From: Phymatolithon calcareum
Lineage: Eukaryota; Rhodophyta; Florideophyceae; Hapalidiales
DNA length: 64,000 nt
Direction of reading: 5' to 3'
NCBI GenBank assembly: GCA_977006965.1
Contig: OZ345353.1
Location: forward strand, 3,162,001 to 3,226,000
The stretch's first letter is position 1. Every line of letters starts with the position of its first letter. The position numbers and the translations under genes were made by a program. Of this stretch, positions 1 to 11,045 are shown piece by piece. The notes below the pieces were generated by a model. It saw only the letters and a list, made by a program, of their open reading frames with translations. It had not been told where the DNA came from and made no database searches.

Positions 1-1177
1 CACATGAAGGTGACGATGTCTTGCTGACTGGGCGGGGTAAGAAGCCCGTTTGCAAATTTCCCCGTTCTGGATGTCCCGTTTGTTTTTGAATGAGTCCTTT
101 CAGGTTATAAGTTTCATTGAATTGGTCAGTCGCAGTTCTCGGATAGCTGATTAAACCCTTGTTGTACAGACTTGCCGCCACGTCCACCAATTTGTCTGAG
201 CTAATCCTCAGCAAACACGGTTCCATTTTTTGCAGCTCCACCGTGGACAGGGATAAAGGTCTCCATCTCGACTTGTTGCGCTTGTTGACGCTGACAACAT
301 GAGCGACGCTTCCTTCGGCTTCATTCTGCTCCACGGCGATCTCGTAGAGCAGATGGGCTGAATGTTCATTGAAGAGTTGCTTCCACGTCCATTCGAAAGG
401 AACTGTCGTACCCACAAGACTGGGCGTGAACACCTAAATTAGGCGCTGGACAAGTGCTGAATGGTGAGCCAGCGATCCACGAGACTAACAATTGAAAACT
501 CACAGGTCCATAACTGACGATAGCGCGCCCTTGACCGGAAATATCCAAGTTAAACCTCTCCACGGATACGGTGAGAAACCAGGTATATGCACTTTCAGCA
601 CCCACATCGATCCCCTGTCGGGTATCAGCCATGCACGCAATGCGCTTGGTTAGCTGCTCAAAATGGACAACAGCACCCAAAAGATCACAGCGGGTCAGAG
701 CCGAGAAGCGAGCATGGTAGACCAAAATCTCGCGGTTGGCGGAGAGACATACTTCACGAACGTCGAAAGCCATCTCCTCACCATACGAGTCACAATCGAG
801 CCAAAGAATGACCCAGTCTTCGTGACGAGTTGCCGCGCGCAGAGTACCAATGATGTCTTCCTTGTTCTCACGGACGGTCCATGCGAAAGGAGTGGCGTTG
901 GGATCAAGCAGGACGCAAGGATCACACGAACCCCACTTACCATACTGTGCCTCGAAATCTGTATTCTTGAGACGGCCGATGACGGACGTGAAGACCATAC
1001 GACAGGGGATACCGTTGAGTGGCATGTCGAACTCGAAGACGCGATGTACATCGAGTATCCATTGCGCACGGTCACTGCCCCACCCTGCCGCAGGACACTG
1101 ACGATTTCCTTCGCAGCAGACGGCTTCTACGCCACGTTCAGCACGCGCTACACCATCTCCATCTTGACGGTCGATGA
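1..1177 (-). pseudogene. TOP3: DNA topoisomerase III, 5' half (pseudogene, cut by window edge)
   Basis: Reading leftward from about 1177, the frame gives MEMV, a TAG, then RVLNVAEKPSASKEIV, the start of the Toprim domain of type IA topoisomerase III. It continues with the EFDM...VFTSV..GRL region, the Toprim acidic motif DCDSYGE near 812 and VDTRQ/RIGxAYTRF-like motifs. It then reaches the active-site region GLISYPRT with its tyrosine codon at 143-145. A one-base deletion near 1050 relative to the copy at 9.1 kb shifts the frame, and the acidic E of PRTET is A here. A putative 46-nt intron (458-503, donor GTGAGT, acceptor TTCAG) interrupts SYGP. The family normally has about 30 more residues after the CxxPxLG segment. 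The same sequence recurs at 27751-28927. Confidence 0.85.
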
Positions 1178-1826
1178 AATGCAACCGACGAGGGAGGCGT
1201 TGTCATGTTCCGAAAACCAGTCTGCAGCTACCTGTGCATGATGGGCTGAGCTAGGACGAGAATTCTTGGCTGTACAACTAATAAGGTATGATGCAATGCG
1301 GATATTTTTGAATTTTCCCAATCGCACTGGCTGCCGCGCACTGCGATCCTGCCACAAGTGCACATCCTATTCGACCCATCCGGTCGTCGTGAGAGAGAAA
1401 GGATTCTATTCTGCCGTCCAGATTGACATCCAAGTCGAAAATTTCTATCATGAATAATCACTGTTGTCGATTGTCTTTGGCTCGTACTCGCGCTTGGCAT
1501 TATAAGTATGAGCTACGAAACGAGGCCTTTTCCCCTGTCATCCTTCTAACTGTCGCCGAACAAAGAGTCTGCAAGGAGCGGTTTTTCCTTTTGCCCAAAA
1601 AAAAGACTCAAGGGAATACCTACTTGCACAGCAAAAAACAGCGGAAGGATTAATAGTGTGAAAGGCGGGAGAGATCAGAACGTCTCATCTTAGAGAGCTG
1701 TGGACTTCGCACGCGCATATGGGCAAGAAGTCCAGAGCGAGTACCGTGCAGGTAAAACTGATGTCGAACCGGTCTCATTTAATGCAGTTGAGAGCTGAGG
1801 TAGCCGTGAGTGTAGCCGGAATGGTT
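1178..1826. other. Upstream region of TOP3 copy, no gene seen
   Basis: This stretch lies 5' of the minus-strand TOP3 remnant and would have held its promoter. It includes a moderately AT-rich part (1480-1680) with no convincing reading frame. The first 250 bases are also shared with the copy upstream of 9210. I see no RNA gene or recognisable regulatory site. Confidence 0.5.
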
Positions 1827-2020
1827 TATTTTCGAGACGCATGAATGTCCGATTGCTCTTCCGAAAGGATGGGAATGGGTAAATATCGAAGAAGCTGACA
1901 TTGACCATTGTGACGAGGAGGCACGGCATGCTATCCGCGAAGAGCTCAACAGCATATTGCAACGAAGAGAACCGGATTTGCGCGTTGCGTGGGGTCGTGT
2001 GGGATGGTTCACGGAAAATG
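1827..2020 (+). pseudogene. Inverted fragment of Nudix/APH kinase gene
   Basis: The plus strand encodes FETHE, LPKGWEWVNIEEADID, HCDEEARHAIREELNS and RREPDLRVAWGRVGWFTE. These match residues in the middle of the Nudix-like half of the kinase family seen on the minus strand elsewhere. Only about 65 codons are present, with unrelated DNA on both sides. It is therefore a stray inverted piece rather than a gene. An identical copy lies at 29577-29770 inside the segmental duplication. Confidence 0.85.
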
Positions 2021-2683
2021 TGAAATGCGAAAAGCGGCCACCACAAGAGTACAATCCCTTATCAACTGGTGTAAGATCACTTCAGCTCATCTGGGCCATA
2101 TTGTAAAGCCATCGGGAAGAGTCGGGATAACGACAGTCTTGGGTTTGAAAGATGGTTTGATAATGGATCTTGCCGCCTCGAGTGTCAGCGGAACTCTCTG
2201 ATGGACCACATGGCTTCGTTCACGTAAACTCCTGCGAACTAACTCATCAGTAGCATCGTTTCTTGAAATTCCAAAGTGACTCGGTATCCAAATGGCTAAT
2301 CTTCTCGGACATTACTTGTTCTGTGAGTCACCAAAGTTTCCCATATTTCTAACTTGGCATTGGGGAAACGCAAATCTAAGCGCTGAGTCCGTTCCTTGAT
2401 ATTACAATTTTTAGTTTAGTAATTCAGATTACTGAAACCGATGTGCCATTCAACATACTGTGTGCTTCACGGTTCGCTGTTTAAAGGGATTACATAATGT
2501 GGCAACAACGAACATCGTTTTCAGAACGAATCTTGTGCTGAGTCCAATAGTCTCGCGGAAGGCTGCGCAAATCTGTCACTTGATAGTCGACCTCATAGAC
2601 CCGGACTGCAACAGCATTCCAGATCGAGTTTCCGATCTCACAATCATGAATATCGGCGTGACTGGTAATGACACCACTACTCT
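2021..2683. other. Gene-free spacer
   Basis: I see no supported coding region here. Short open stretches exist on both strands but none shows a recognisable motif. The same spacer recurs at 29771-30433. Confidence 0.4.
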
Positions 2684-3644
2684 CTACATTGTAGCAGTGT
2701 CTGGATCTAAACATAAACTGCTGTCTGGGCTTCCCACCTGAACGACGTTCAGTGAACGCTCCGTTTCCATCTCCACCTGTCGCAAGGGCCGTGTGTTTCG
2801 GAAGCCAACAAGGCCTGCCGGCGCGTTATGGAAGAGACTGTATGCAATTAGCGCCAAATCAGAGCCAAACACCGTCTCCACGACAGACCTAGGGACAGGG
2901 ATGAGCTTAGTCGCCAACGGCCGGTACGACCCGCCTCTTCCCACAGCATGACTGTCAAGAGCACCCTGAGTAATAATCAAATTTAGTCTGCGGCACTTGG
3001 AGGGGCTCCTGGCTCTCTCCATCCGCGGAAGGAAAGACCCAGGAGCCCGTCCAATTGCCGCGGAACAAATCACATGGGCACCACGGCTAGTGCCAAAAAG
3101 GTGGTATCGGATCGAGTGCGGCGAATGTCGCATAAGATCAGCAATGAGAACGTGTACACCGCGACTTCCCTCATTATTCGCATGTCGTTCGAATTATCCA
3201 AACACAATATCCTGAGTGACGAATAGTAGTCCGCCAGTCATACTGCGGTCAATGACACCAACGATAGGAGTTTCAGTTACTTTTCCTCTCTCCTCGACAA
3301 GGACGCGCACATCACCGCAATGAATCTGACTATCATCGATAATGCTAGCTGAAGCGTGCGCCGCGAAACTGCCTTGCACTGCGATTTGGTCCGCGACATC
3401 AATAAGACATGTTTTCACGGACTCAAGACATCGCACTGGCGCATCGCTGCTTTCGCCGTCGCTGAAGGTCTTCATGACTTCTTCCTTGTAATTCTCTATG
3501 GCACGCATGCATGGAGAGTTTTGTAAGTTGGGGAGATTGTTCGAACTTGAGAGGTCTGACGTGGCGAGCATTTCTGCTTCAACGCTAGACTCGCGGAGCA
3601 AGTTCAATAGCGTTTCGACGCGAGCCTTGTTAATTGGCTCCGGT
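2684..3644 (-). pseudogene. Unrecognised conserved gene remnant with one internal stop
   Basis: From 3644 leftward one frame stays open for about 320 codons except for a single TAA near 3192 (FG-stop-FERHANNE), which looks like CAA to TAA. The product begins NKARVETLLNLLRES, has an acidic, helical N-terminal part (YKEEVMKTFSDGESSDAP) and continues with DQIAVQGSFAAHASASIIDD, RVLVEERGK and later IITQGALDSHAVGRGGSYRP. The composition and length look like a real protein, but I do not recognise the family. It lies immediately downstream of the TOP3 5' half and upstream of the kinase pseudogene, on the same strand as both. The copy at 30434-31394 carries the same stop. Confidence 0.5.
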
Positions 3645-3756
3645 TAGAAGAAGTTCAGCCCAACATCATGCTCACCATGAAACACATGTACAGTATCGGT
3701 ACTGCAATGTTCGTAGGGACTGGTAGAGCTCAACTGTGTGTGTCCACGTCAGTTTG

Positions 3757-5256
3757 CTACTGTAGTTTTGAGCTTGTCTCAACTTTCTCCACCGCCCACT
3801 TCAGTCTCCCCCACACCAAGCGCAATTCCGTTTCCAATGCATCTTGACAGTTACTTTTCGCTTGCTCTTCAACATGGATGAGTTCATTCAGTGTCCGGAA
3901 AGCTCTTGACAAAAATGTCAACAAGGGAACAGCATAGTAAACTTTAGCAACTTTTGTGAGTGCAATACCCATTTCTGCACAGTAAACAGACAAACTCTTG
4001 GGGTTGAAGATAGAAAGGTCAAAAAGAGAACAACCTACATGAGATTGATTCCAGTCGAAAAAGCAAAACGACCCAGTTGTTCCGCCCGGCCGAAACATAT
4101 TTCCTGTCGGCAAATCACCGTGAACGAAAGTCGTTGGCACCTTTGCATTTCGAACGTCACGTAAAGCTCGGATAATGTACGCTTTCCAACGCTTCACATA
4201 TTTGAATGGCTCATTATCCTTCAGAAAATTAAGCTCTTCGTGTTTAAGTAAAAAGTCGAGGTTCTTCTCCATCCATTCTGTACTCAGAACCATCATTCCT
4301 GCCGCTTCCAGTTCCGGAATCGCTGACATGCTCGCCTTATGCAGCTCGGCCAGGTCTCTGAAAAACTGCGGCAATTCGCTATCTTCAATACCATTATCGA
4401 GTAGACCCCATTCTTTTCCGTGATCGGCTGATATCGTGATCCTCTCTTTCGTGTCAATCAAGAGGGGCTTCGCCACAAACGAAGGTGCTACCTTGCACAA
4501 CACCGATGTTATCGCCGCCTCATTGCAGAAAATAGGTGAACATTTCAGGAAGTAGAACCCTTTGTCGGTGTTCACTCGAAGTAAACTGCAAAGCATTGTT
4601 GCTTTCAGTTGAATCACCGGTCCCATCACCTCTAGTCCATGCGATCTCAGAACCCTGCACATCCATTCCGCCTTTTCCGTGAACCATCCCACTCGGCCCC
4701 ACGCAACGCGCAAATCCGGTTCTCTTCGTTGCAATATGCTGTTCAGCTCTTCGCGGATAGCATGCCGTCCCTCCTCGTCGCAATGGTCAATCTCAGCTTC
4801 TTCCATACCCACCCACTCCCACCCTTGCGGAAGAGTAATTGGATCTTCATGTGTCTCGAAAATGATCACAGATCGAACAACCCAGGCTTCGGAAATCTCC
4901 TTTTCCCGATTCCATATCCATCGCAAGATCGTAACTGGAAAGTTGAACCCAAGTTTCAGTTTCAATTCATTCATCATATTGGGAGCGATTGGCGAATTTA
5001 TAAGGTGTCCAAAACATTGCGGAAGCATCCACTTGTCTCAATTACGAATGGCAAGAATTCGATTCCGTGTCGTGTCGGGAATGAGCAATTGTAGCTCGTT
5101 GACCTCATCTCTTGCGCAGCGTTCCCATGTCAACAAACAGTCTTTCGATTCCTCCATAGCGCCTCCTTGATGCTCCTCCGTTGTTCCCGAGAGCGCCTTG
5201 TCGCTTGGAATGACGTATGTGACTTTGCCTCGCTGCACGAAGATCGCAGATCCCAC
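3757..5256 (-). pseudogene. Nudix-like/APH-fold kinase, nonsense-disrupted copy
   Basis: This copy aligns along its whole length with the intact copies at 12852-14351 and 23440-25023. It keeps the APH catalytic loop HGDLPTGN, the metal-binding FDWNQ and the ATP-lysine motif FLKCSP. One in-frame TGA near 5040 replaces the Gly codon of the RNGDKW motif, splitting off about the first 73 codons. A start at a later ATG (5028) would still give the 423-residue body without the beginning of the Nudix-like half. The 3' flank (3655-3757) is conserved between kinase copies. Its duplicate is at 31507-33006. Confidence 0.8.
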
Positions 5257-6186
5257 GACTCGAAAATTGCTCTGTGTAAGTTGTCATACTGTGCAGGTTG
5301 CCACGGCACATGTCCGCCCTGTTGTGGATACACATCCTTCATATACAGTACATCATAGGTCCACACATGTGCCTGATCGTCCTATCATATTGTCTCATAA
5401 CACGCCCAAGATAGATTCATATCCCTCACAGGCTTGTACTTATTTTCTTTTGTGCAACTAATCCATCGCACTATTTCGGATGTTGCCGTCATTCCAGATC
5501 GTCAAGCATATTAACTGTAAACTCAGGAAAGTGAAAACGAAGGGTAGTTTTAAGTATCTTTCCATATATGAATACGTTATACCGTATTCGTGACTTTTGC
5601 GTTCATGCACGGTGGACCATGTCCAGTGGACCTCGTAAGGGAAAAAGAACAGCACAGAGCCAAGTAAGTGAAATGAAGCGTGGGTCGACAGAATGGAAAG
5701 ATTGCGGTTGAGCTGCTTTGATTCTGAATGGTGCCGACTCCGAGCAGTGAGGGTCCAGTATCCTTTGCGTTCGTTTACCATTGGAATGCGAGCCTCTTGA
5801 GTCTGTGGAAACTTCATTAAGTTGTTCTGGACCTCCACTTCTGTTCTTTGGTAATCACAAGTAGTATCCAACGCGACGATCTTGACGGCAATGGTTCCTT
5901 AGCAATATTACCCATTTCGGACTGCTCGATCAATTCGACTACTTGCCGAACGCTGATCTACTCGCGTGTCGATCGTCACCAGAATCGCGAACGTTCTTTT
6001 GTAACAGAGCGGAAAAATATCTCATGTACCCGGACATCGGAAAAATACATATAGGAGAAAATACTACGAGTGAAAGAGAGTCCAAATCGTTACGGTATGT
6101 CGGCGTCCGTGATTTGTTTTTCCGACGGCAGAGCTTCGATCTTTAAATATCATTTGAAATCTGTACCAGAAACCAGAATCGCTTAC
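5257..6186 (-). other. Conserved TOP3-kinase spacer, possible 5' exons of the kinase gene
   Basis: This roughly 0.9-kb spacer recurs in every unit (14352-15011, 25142-26040, 33007-33936 and, interrupted, 46798-52690). On the minus strand two overlapping frames stay open over 100-180 codons in several copies (for example 5458-5871 and 25269-25852). GTAAGC/GTAAAC donor-like sites lie inside. Because the kinase coding frame extends upstream of its first in-frame ATG, some of this DNA may be 5' exons or 5' UTR of the kinase. I cannot fix exon borders, and different copies carry different indels. Confidence 0.4.
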
Positions 6187-6241
6187 CGGTCACTGTCCCA
6201 CCCGCGGCGTCGTTAAAGCTCGGTTTGACGAGAAGAGACAT
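6187..6241 (-). other. Candidate first exon (MSLLVKPSFNDAAG...) downstream of TOP3
   Basis: On the minus strand an ATG at 6241-6239 opens a 55-nt frame reading MSLLVKPSFNDAAGGTVTG and ending at a GTAAGC donor (6186-6181). The same start, frame and donor recur at 15067, 33991 and 52711. In the copy near 26004 the ATG is ATT and one base is lost. The ATG lies only 33 nt beyond the TOP3 stop at 6275-6277. It could be the first exon of the kinase gene or of another transcript that has decayed. Conservation of start plus donor across units is the only evidence. Confidence 0.45.
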
Positions 6242-6274
6242 TGCTACTCGGAGTTGATTGGTGCGGACAAAAAG

Positions 6275-9210
6275 TCAACGTCGTCGCCGAAAGCTGCTTC
6301 CTCTAGTCTGTCTCTGTCCCCCGTTACTCCCTCTTCCCGCACCTCTACCTCCGCCCCAACGTCTACCCCTGCCACCGCTATCCTCAATGTCCCCGTGTCC
6401 CACACTTCCAGGGTGTAGTGGTTTGGGGATATCGCGGTCGGCACCGGCACTGCGTAGCGTGTCATGATACCGATGATCGCACCATATGCACGCCCTGAAA
6501 TTAATGGGAGTCCCTAGAGCAATATGGGAGTTTTTCCACGATACAGAAATGTTGCTCGACCCGCACTGCCCACACAGAACGGCTCCCTCGGCGCTCGCGA
6601 TTGACTGAGCCACGTATCCAGGGAAGAAGTACACAAAGTTGCAAGATTCCCTGCCTGCGGAATGCGAATCGTGTTACACGAAATGAACTTCTTTGCAGAG
6701 TCTCTCGAATCCCAAATATTACACGGGGTTTTACCAGGGGAGTGTTATGGGGGGGAGTAACACGAACCCCTTATCATACCGATTTTTTGGATTTGCGTCT
6801 ATAGTGTGTGTTTGATATAATTTTGCAGGGATTAATTGCTTCATAAAAAGGAGAATGAAAGCTGAAAATATGGCCCTCGTTCCCGGAACATTGGGAGCTG
6901 CCAATGTAGCGGTCGCTCTCGTTGCAGTATTCGATTTTGTGGTGAAAAACAATAGAAATATTCTGTAAACAAGAGTTATTATTGATACAGCCTGAACTCA
7001 TAATTTTTGCCGGCACATCAATGTCATGCTTTTGCAGACAAGTTTTGAAACAAAAAAAAATCAGTGTTACTCCCCCCCATAACATTCCCCTGGTTTTACG
7101 CAGTGGACATTCCGCGACATTCGACTCGTTTGACGGCGTGCCCTGCGATAATCCACGTCTTGGATGTGTGTACATGACGCATCGAACGCCTGCTATCTTC
7201 TTCTCCAGGTTCACAGCCTCACTAGGTGGATGCGAAATGCAATAAGGACATAACGTGTAACGGGCGTTTGACGATGAATTGGTCCTTTGTACCACTTGAA
7301 ACTGACACACGGCGCACTTCGAATCGTGTGGCTCAATAATCTCAAATCGCGGCAACTCGTGCGGTAAACTTGTGCGATAAATTACATGTCCTGCAATAAC
7401 TACGATGTGAACCTTTGCTGCCACTCGCATCACCAAAGCCACCGCATCGACAGCGTTCACGCCCACGACCTCTGCTCCTTCCACCTCCTCCGCGAACTCT
7501 ACATCGCGACGCTGCTCCTCCATTTTCGGGTCGCCCGTTTAAATCCATAAGCTGAGATTGGGCAGCACAGTTTGTCATGTAGCCGCGGTGGATATATTAA
7601 ACCTGCTTCGGAAGACATTGCTCAACGTTTCTGTATTATTAAGCAACTGAGCAAACTTGGCGCTACACTCAGTCAACGCAGCTTGCAGCACACTTGCAAC
7701 CTGCGCCTGTCCATTGCCTCTTTTCTCAGACCCTTCTCCTGCTTCACGCGCATATATGCGCAAGCAAGATGGAGCTGACACTTTTCGTGTGAGACGACAA
7801 GAGCAATGCCGATTTCCGTGGGTGCGAAGCGTCCACCGTTGCCCCCTTCTTTCAAGACCTAGTTCCGCTCTTGTACTTTCCTGATATACTCCGCGATCGT
7901 GGTGCCCGTTCCGATTCTGTAATTATCCATGAGTCCAATGACATCGACCTCCAAGAGCATCTACGGTGGTCATCACTGTCGAACCACCGGGTGCGGCTTC
8001 AGTCGGATGAATTGGTTGATGAACGCCATCATCTTGACCACCAGGACGCGGCCACATGAAGGTGACGAGGTCTTGCTGACTGCGCGGAGTAAGAAGCCTG
8101 TTTGCAAATTTTCCCATTCTGGATTTCCCGTTTGCTTTTGAATGAGTCCTTTTTATAGGTTTCATTGAATTGGTCAGTCTCAGTTCTCGGATAGCTGATT
8201 AAACCCTTGTTGTGCAGACTTTCCGCTACCTCCACCAATTTGTCTGCGCTAATCCTCAGCAAACGCGACTCCGCTTTTTGCAGCTCCACCGTGGACAGGG
8301 ATAAAGGTCTCCATCTTGACTTGTTGCGCTTGTTGATGCTGACCGCATGCGCGACGCTTCCTTCGGCTTCACTCTACTCCGCGGCGATCTCGTAGAGCAG
8401 ATGGGCTGAATATTCATTAACGAACTGCTTCCGCGCCCATTCGAAAGGTACTGCGGTACCCACAAGACTGAGCGTGAAGACCCAAAATAGGCGCCTGATA
8501 AGTGCTGAATGGTGAGCCAGCGATCCACGATGAGACAAACAATCGGAAACTGACAGGTCCATAACTGGCCATGGCGCGCCCTTGACCGGAAAGATCCAAT
8601 ATATATCTCTCCACGGATACGGTGAGAAACCTGGTATACGCACTTCCAGCACGCACGTCGATCTCCTGTCGGGTATCATCTATGCACGCAATGCGCTTGT
8701 TCAGCTTCTCAAGATGGGGGACAGCGCCCAAAAGATCACCGCAGGTCATGGCCGAGAAGCGGGCACGATAGACCAAAATATCGCCTTTGGCGGAGAGACA
8801 TACTTCACGAACGTCGAAAGCGATCTCCTTACTATAAGAGTCACAATTGAGCCAGAGAATGAGCCAGTTTACGTGACGAGTTTCCGCGCGCAGAGTGTCG
8901 CCGATATCTTCCTTGTCTTGGACGGTCCATGCGATACGGGTGGCGTTGGGATCAACCAGGGCACCAGGATCAACGAACTCCACTTACCATACTGTGCCTC
9001 GAAATCTGTTTTCTTGAGACGGCCGGTGACGGACGTGAAGACCATACGACAGGGGATACTGTTAGGTGACATGTCGAACTCGAAGATGCGATTGTATATC
9101 GAGTATCCATTGCGCACGGTCACTGCTCCACCCTGCCGTAGGACACTGACGATTTCCTTCGAAGCAGACGGCTTCTCCGCCACGTTCAGCACGCGCTACA
9201 CAATCGCGAC
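6275..9210 (-). pseudogene. TOP3: DNA topoisomerase III, nearly full-length pseudogene
   Basis: Reading leftward, RVLNVAEKPSASKEIV (about 9195) opens the Toprim domain. The Toprim acidic motif near 8826-8848 is NCDSYSKE, so the first Asp, the Gly and the Glu of DxDxxGE are lost. The DTRQEID/RAGSAYTRF motifs follow, then an in-frame TAG (IAAE-stop-SEAEG) where another copy has CAG. GLISYPRTETDQF follows with the active-site Tyr at 8191-8193. Further on come the PIHPTEA-type motif, a Gly/Arg-rich linker, CPYCISHPP and a C4 zinc finger CPLRKTPCNIRDSRDSAKKF. The last parts are a second finger (CGQC...CIWC) and an RG-rich tail ending SSFRRRR at the stop 6277-6275. Several frameshifts and a 358-bp insertion at 6735 complete the inactivation. 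An in-frame TAG precedes RVLN as well. Confidence 0.88.
6735..7092. mobile_element. 358-bp hAT-like MITE inserted in TOP3
   Basis: The element has 29-bp terminal inverted repeats beginning CAGGGGAGTGTTATGGGGGG with one mismatch between ends. It is flanked by a 7-bp direct repeat GTTTTAC (6728-6734 and 7093-7099). The near-identical duplicate of this locus at 34478-34492 has a single GTTTTAC and no element, an empty site that proves insertion. The CAGGG...CCCTG ends are like hAT elements, but hAT normally makes 8-bp duplications, so the superfamily is tentative. It encodes no transposase I can recognise. Confidence 0.93.
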
Positions 9211-9580
9211 CTTGACGGTCGATGAAATGCAACCGACGAGGGAGGCATTGTCGTGTTCCGAAAACCTTCCTGCATCTACCTGTGCATGATGGGCTGGGTT
9301 GGGGCGAGAATTCTTGGCTGTATACTGTATGAGGTATGATTCAACACGGATATTCTTGAATTTTTCCCTATGGCACTGGATGCCGCGCGCAGTGCGCGCA
9401 CTGCGATCCGGTCATAAGTGCACATCATATTCGACCCGTCCGGTCGTCGTGAGGGAGAAAGGTTTCTTCGTCGGCCGGGTGATGATATTAAATTATGACA
9501 CGTGAAGCTGCTTATGTAGCACTTTTTTTGACGAATCTGGGTTTTGAATGGCCTTTATCTTGCGCCGTGAGTAAAGCACC

Positions 9581-10044
9581 GTGATAAGCCGAGGTCTCAT
9601 ATCCGTGCCGAAGGCCCATATGCTGTCGGAGCTTGGGAAATCATTCAGAAAAAAAGCGCTTCTTGTCCACACCGATCGCGATGATGGTAGAAACGAAGAG
9701 GAGTTCGATAGGCTGCAGCTCGCTTTCTTTTCCATTTTCGTTGGCGTAATTCGCGATGTCTATAACCAGCAAGGCGAGAACGGCATTTCACATGTTAAGT
9801 GTACTGCGTCTGGCGTATTTGCATGGATGGCAGAGGAAGCTAAGGGAAAAGAAAATATGACGAGGAAGAGGATTTGTCGCACATCGACATCGACGTGGAC
9901 GAGAACAATGTAACTCCAGTGGCCGACGAGAAGGATGAACTGGTCGCCGAGATCAAGCAGAAGAGGAAGGAGGAGAAGACACATTACGACGCATGGGTCG
10001 ATCGTATGGGTGCTCAAGGTGCCACCTTGAGCACAGTGTTCTAG
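9581..10044 (+). pseudogene. J-domain (DnaJ-type) co-chaperone pseudogene
   Basis: The plus strand encodes a J-domain: helix II SFRKKALLVH, the loop that should read HPD but reads HTD, then RDDGRNEEEFDRLQLAF and a helix-IV-like RDVYNQQGE. The HPD loop is what stimulates Hsp70 ATPase in this family, so P to T is expected to cripple it. The frame changes near 9855. The other frame continues as KYDEEEDLSHIDIDVDENN, an acidic segment, then a Lys/Glu helix AEIKQKRKEEKTHYDAW and a stop at 10042-10044. No upstream ATG is obvious, so the 5' end is uncertain. The copy at 38725-39188 has the same defects. Confidence 0.7.
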
Positions 10045-10546
10045 AGGAGGTTTCGGTTCCCATGAAAGAGACAAATGGGAGTAAGAAGAAGAAACATAGT
10101 TGATGAACCGTGTAACAATTGAAGTCAAGTTTTAGTTGACAGTGGTCTTCGCTAAATGAAATAATTTGATCCATCGATTTTTTCTCTGGTCTTCTCTTGC
10201 TAAATAGTCGCTCTACCCAACATATCTTTGCTCTCTTGGAGCACGTTTTTTGAAAGTTTGTGACTATCACTGCAGAGCTCCTTGTTTTCAGTTCATGCTC
10301 TATTAGAGTAGCAGGTTTCATAACAGGCAACGCAGAACAACAAATTTAATAATATTATCCACGGCGTATCCCTAAAACAATTGCCGTCCGTCCTATGCGA
10401 GGGTACGGTCGCAGGCCATAATTCTTCATGATTGAGCGGTCATGTGTCTTAAGTTGAATACTCTTGGTAAACGTCAAAAGTCAATCATCTACCGAGCCAG
10501 CCTCACTCGAAAAGTCGAATCACAGCGCGACCAACTGCATTCACTG

Positions 10547-10800
10547 AGGTTGCGCGATCCTGAAAATTTCACAGGAATTCGCAGGTAGTTGAGTTCTTCG
10601 AGGCTCTGACGCACAATATATCTTGTACTGCCAAACTTGCCGCTAATGACAATTTTGCCACTGCAGTAGCAAATATCTACAGCAGTGGCAAATAACCACA
10701 AACGTTGGCAAATTTGTGGTTAGCGGCAATTCTGGCAGTATAAGCGTTAGCCCATAGAATAACAGACTTACCTGCTGTTTGAGCAAGAAATAATATATTA
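10547..10800 (-). repeat. Inverted fragment of the C2H2-like gene locus (palindromic core)
   Basis: This segment is, in reverse complement, the same sequence as about 57000-57210. It has an imperfect palindrome with arms starting CAGGTAGTTGAG and running through ATATCTTGTACTGCC, and homologous bases outside the arms on both sides. The zinc-finger coding part itself is missing. Its left edge is exactly where the segmental duplication ends. Confidence 0.65.
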
Positions 10801-11045
10801 TTGCAAGAATGTATCATGACAAGGCTATAGTCGGCACTCAACACTATCTCCACTTCTCGGCTTAGCATCATTCGTGATCTTTTTTTGCAAATGTTTAGTT
10901 GTTTATTTGAAAGCCCTCATTAACATTCCTAAGACTGTACGGGAGCAGCTTTTCGTAACTTGTTCATTCTAGTATATTGACTGGTCCCAAATGCAGGGAC
11001 TCGTCGTTCTCCATACTGTCAATTATGGTGACACTGTAGAGTAAT

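Larger units (their letters stand above)
1..10546. repeat. Segmental duplication, left copy
   Basis: This block matches 27751-39690 nearly base for base. The left end is cut by the window edge. The match ends at 10546/39690, after which the two sides carry unrelated DNA. The block holds a TOP3 5' half, a reversed kinase fragment, an unrecognised gene remnant, a kinase pseudogene, a full-length TOP3 pseudogene and a J-domain pseudogene. The offset is 27750 up to 6734, then changes because this copy carries a 358-bp element plus 7-bp duplication and the other carries a 1756-bp LTR element plus 4 bp. Shared frameshifts and stops show that the genes were already broken when the block was copied. 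Confidence 0.97.

Noticed and set aside
2684-3644. A faint likeness of the unknown frame to eIF2B-type subunits.
   Set aside because: Only scattered residues fit and key motifs are absent, so no name is assigned.
6774-7523. A 249-codon minus-strand frame spanning the MITE and TOP3.
   Set aside because: It is a chance fusion of TOP3 codons with the inserted element. The empty site at 34.5 kb shows the original TOP3 sequence.
8380-8385. Several in-frame stops stand where Gln is expected (TAG near 8382, TAA near 44765, TAA near 3192), suggesting UAR reassigned to Gln.
   Set aside because: The intact Copia polyprotein and both intact kinase genes use CAA/CAG for Gln and contain no internal TAA or TAG. 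Other lesions in the same genes are TGA or frameshifts. Ordinary pseudogene decay explains all of them.
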